The notes beneath the pieces were generated by a model. It was not told the DNA's origin. It saw only the letters and a program-made list of their open reading frames with translations, and ran no database searches. A stretch of DNA of 6,217 nt. Origin: Methanosarcinaceae archaeon (lineage in GTDB: Archaea; Halobacteriota; Methanosarcinia; Methanosarcinales; Methanosarcinaceae). Positions 5,880-6,217 of the stretch are shown here, one piece after another (the stretch's first letter is position 1; the number at the start of each line of letters is the position of its first letter). The stretch is taken from positions 1 to 6,217 of the forward strand of contig JAUWBW010000114.1 in NCBI GenBank assembly GCA_030609665.1, given 5' to 3'. A program made the translations under genes and the position numbers.

Positions 5880-6008
5880 CAGGCATGAATTTACTGCAAT
5901 GAAAGTCTTACCCACACGGAGTAGCGAAGAGGCAAAATAATTAATTCGTTATGAGTAGGCTTGGGCCTGCAGTTAATTGGTAACGGAGGGGTGCGCCTGC
6001 GTGGTTTA

Positions 6009-6016
6009 ATTGTTTT
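6009..6016. repeat. Right target-site duplication, copy 1
   Basis: ATTGTTTT directly precedes the GGATCTCC end of the right element and is repeated exactly at 6196-6203, directly after its other end. The sequence differs from the left element's duplication, which indicates a separate insertion. Confidence 0.72.
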
Positions 6017-6195
6017 GGATCTCCTCAACATTGAGTGGGTAAATATTAGACGGGATTTACAGGATTTACAGGATGGGCGAGCCACTTGTATCCTGTCAAT
6101 CCTGTTCATCCTGTCCATTTATTCAAGCAATGCGATTCCATATTTGACGACATATCCCACAATAGTGATATTACCCACACAATGTTAAAGAGAAC
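6017..6195 (-). mobile_element. MITE-like non-coding element, right copy
   Basis: This 179-bp element is the inverted, about 84% identical partner of 1156-1335. Its terminal inverted repeats are better preserved: the 3' plus-strand end reads GTTCTCTTTAACATTG on the minus strand, and the other end reads GGATCTCCTCAACATTG on the plus strand, matching at 13 of 16 aligned positions. The exact 8-bp direct repeat ATTGTTTT flanks it. It contains the same CAGGAT hairpin. Short frames on both strands here (5891-6118 minus, 5961-6188 plus) are repeat-derived and not genes. The element is non-autonomous, and no transposase is in the window. Confidence 0.8.
6049..6115. repeat. Internal hairpin of right MITE, CAGGAT units
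   Basis: The arms are 6049-6074 and 6090-6115 around a 15-nt loop (GGGCGAGCCACTTGT). This arm pair has more mismatches than the left copy, because GAACAGGAT has become TTACAGGAT in one arm. The loop sequence is shared with the left copy apart from one base, so loop and stem are both conserved. Confidence 0.75.
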
Positions 6196-6203
6196 ATTGT
6201 TTT
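6196..6203. repeat. Right target-site duplication, copy 2
   Basis: Second exact copy of ATTGTTTT, flanking the other end of the right element. Confidence 0.72.
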
Positions 6204-6217
6204 TAGTTTCAGATAGA

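Larger units (their letters stand above)
5470..6008. other. Region without an intact gene upstream of cfbA
   Basis: About 540 bp separate cfbA from the right MITE-like element. It contains the cfbA promoter area, the short inverted repeat at 5629-5671 and the DtxR-like fragment at 5745-5879. I see no tRNA, rRNA, riboswitch or complete reading frame in it. It may be the decayed remains of a neighbouring gene. Confidence 0.6.

Noticed and set aside
5891..6188. Short frames on both strands over the right element
   Set aside because: The sequences MDRMNRIDRIQ and ILSILFILSI are direct translations of the CAGGAT repeats; the left copy does not preserve the same frames.
1156..6195. Composite transposon carrying cfbC-cfbA between inverted end elements
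   Set aside because: Each element has its own different 8-bp flanking duplication, which points to two independent insertions; a composite unit would share a duplication only at its outer ends.

Overview
The window carries a nearly complete coenzyme F430 biosynthesis cluster (cfbA, cfbE, cfbD, cfbC, cfbB), all on the minus strand. F430 is the nickel tetrapyrrole of methyl-coenzyme M reductase, so the source is a methanogenic or anaerobic methane-oxidising archaeon. Archaeal-type TATA boxes, mixed leaderless and Shine-Dalgarno starts, and abundant small dispersed repeats fit a Methanosarcinales-like or ANME-2-like genome. That lineage is an inference from overall character, not shown by a marker gene.

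Reading in the direction of transcription (right to left): cfbA (5469-5074) is the small nickel chelatase acting on sirohydrochlorin. cfbE (4982-3576) is the Mur-ligase-like F430 synthetase that closes the carbocyclic ring. cfbD (3306-2188) and cfbC (2158-1355) are the NifD-like and NifH-like halves of the nitrogenase-related Ni-sirohydrochlorin a,c-diamide reductive cyclase. cfbB (1122 to beyond base 1) is the glutamine-dependent a,c-diamide synthase, cut off by the window edge. Reaction order is CfbA, CfbB, CfbC/D, CfbE. Only cfbD and cfbC are tightly coupled; the other junctions hold TATA-like elements or repeats, so the cluster looks like several transcription units rather than one compact operon.

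The gaps hold the less ordinary material. Two diverged copies of a non-coding element of about 180 bp lie in opposite orientation at 1156-1335 and 6017-6195. Each has related terminal inverted repeats, an internal 26-nt-arm hairpin made of CAGGAT units, and its own different 8-bp flanking direct repeat (TAATATTT and ATTGTTTT). This is the signature of a MITE that inserted twice independently. The left copy sits between cfbC and cfbB; removing it with one target duplication restores a gap of about 44 bp, so an insertion appears to have split a formerly tight cfbC-cfbB junction. A second kind of dispersed palindrome (CACAGAG type, 3419-3492) sits between cfbE and cfbD.

Between cfbA and the right element (about 5470-6016) there is no intact gene. 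A short plus-strand stretch at 5745-5798 reads like the first 18 residues of a DtxR/MntR-type metalloregulator and then loses the family pattern, suggesting a decayed gene next to the nickel-cofactor cluster.
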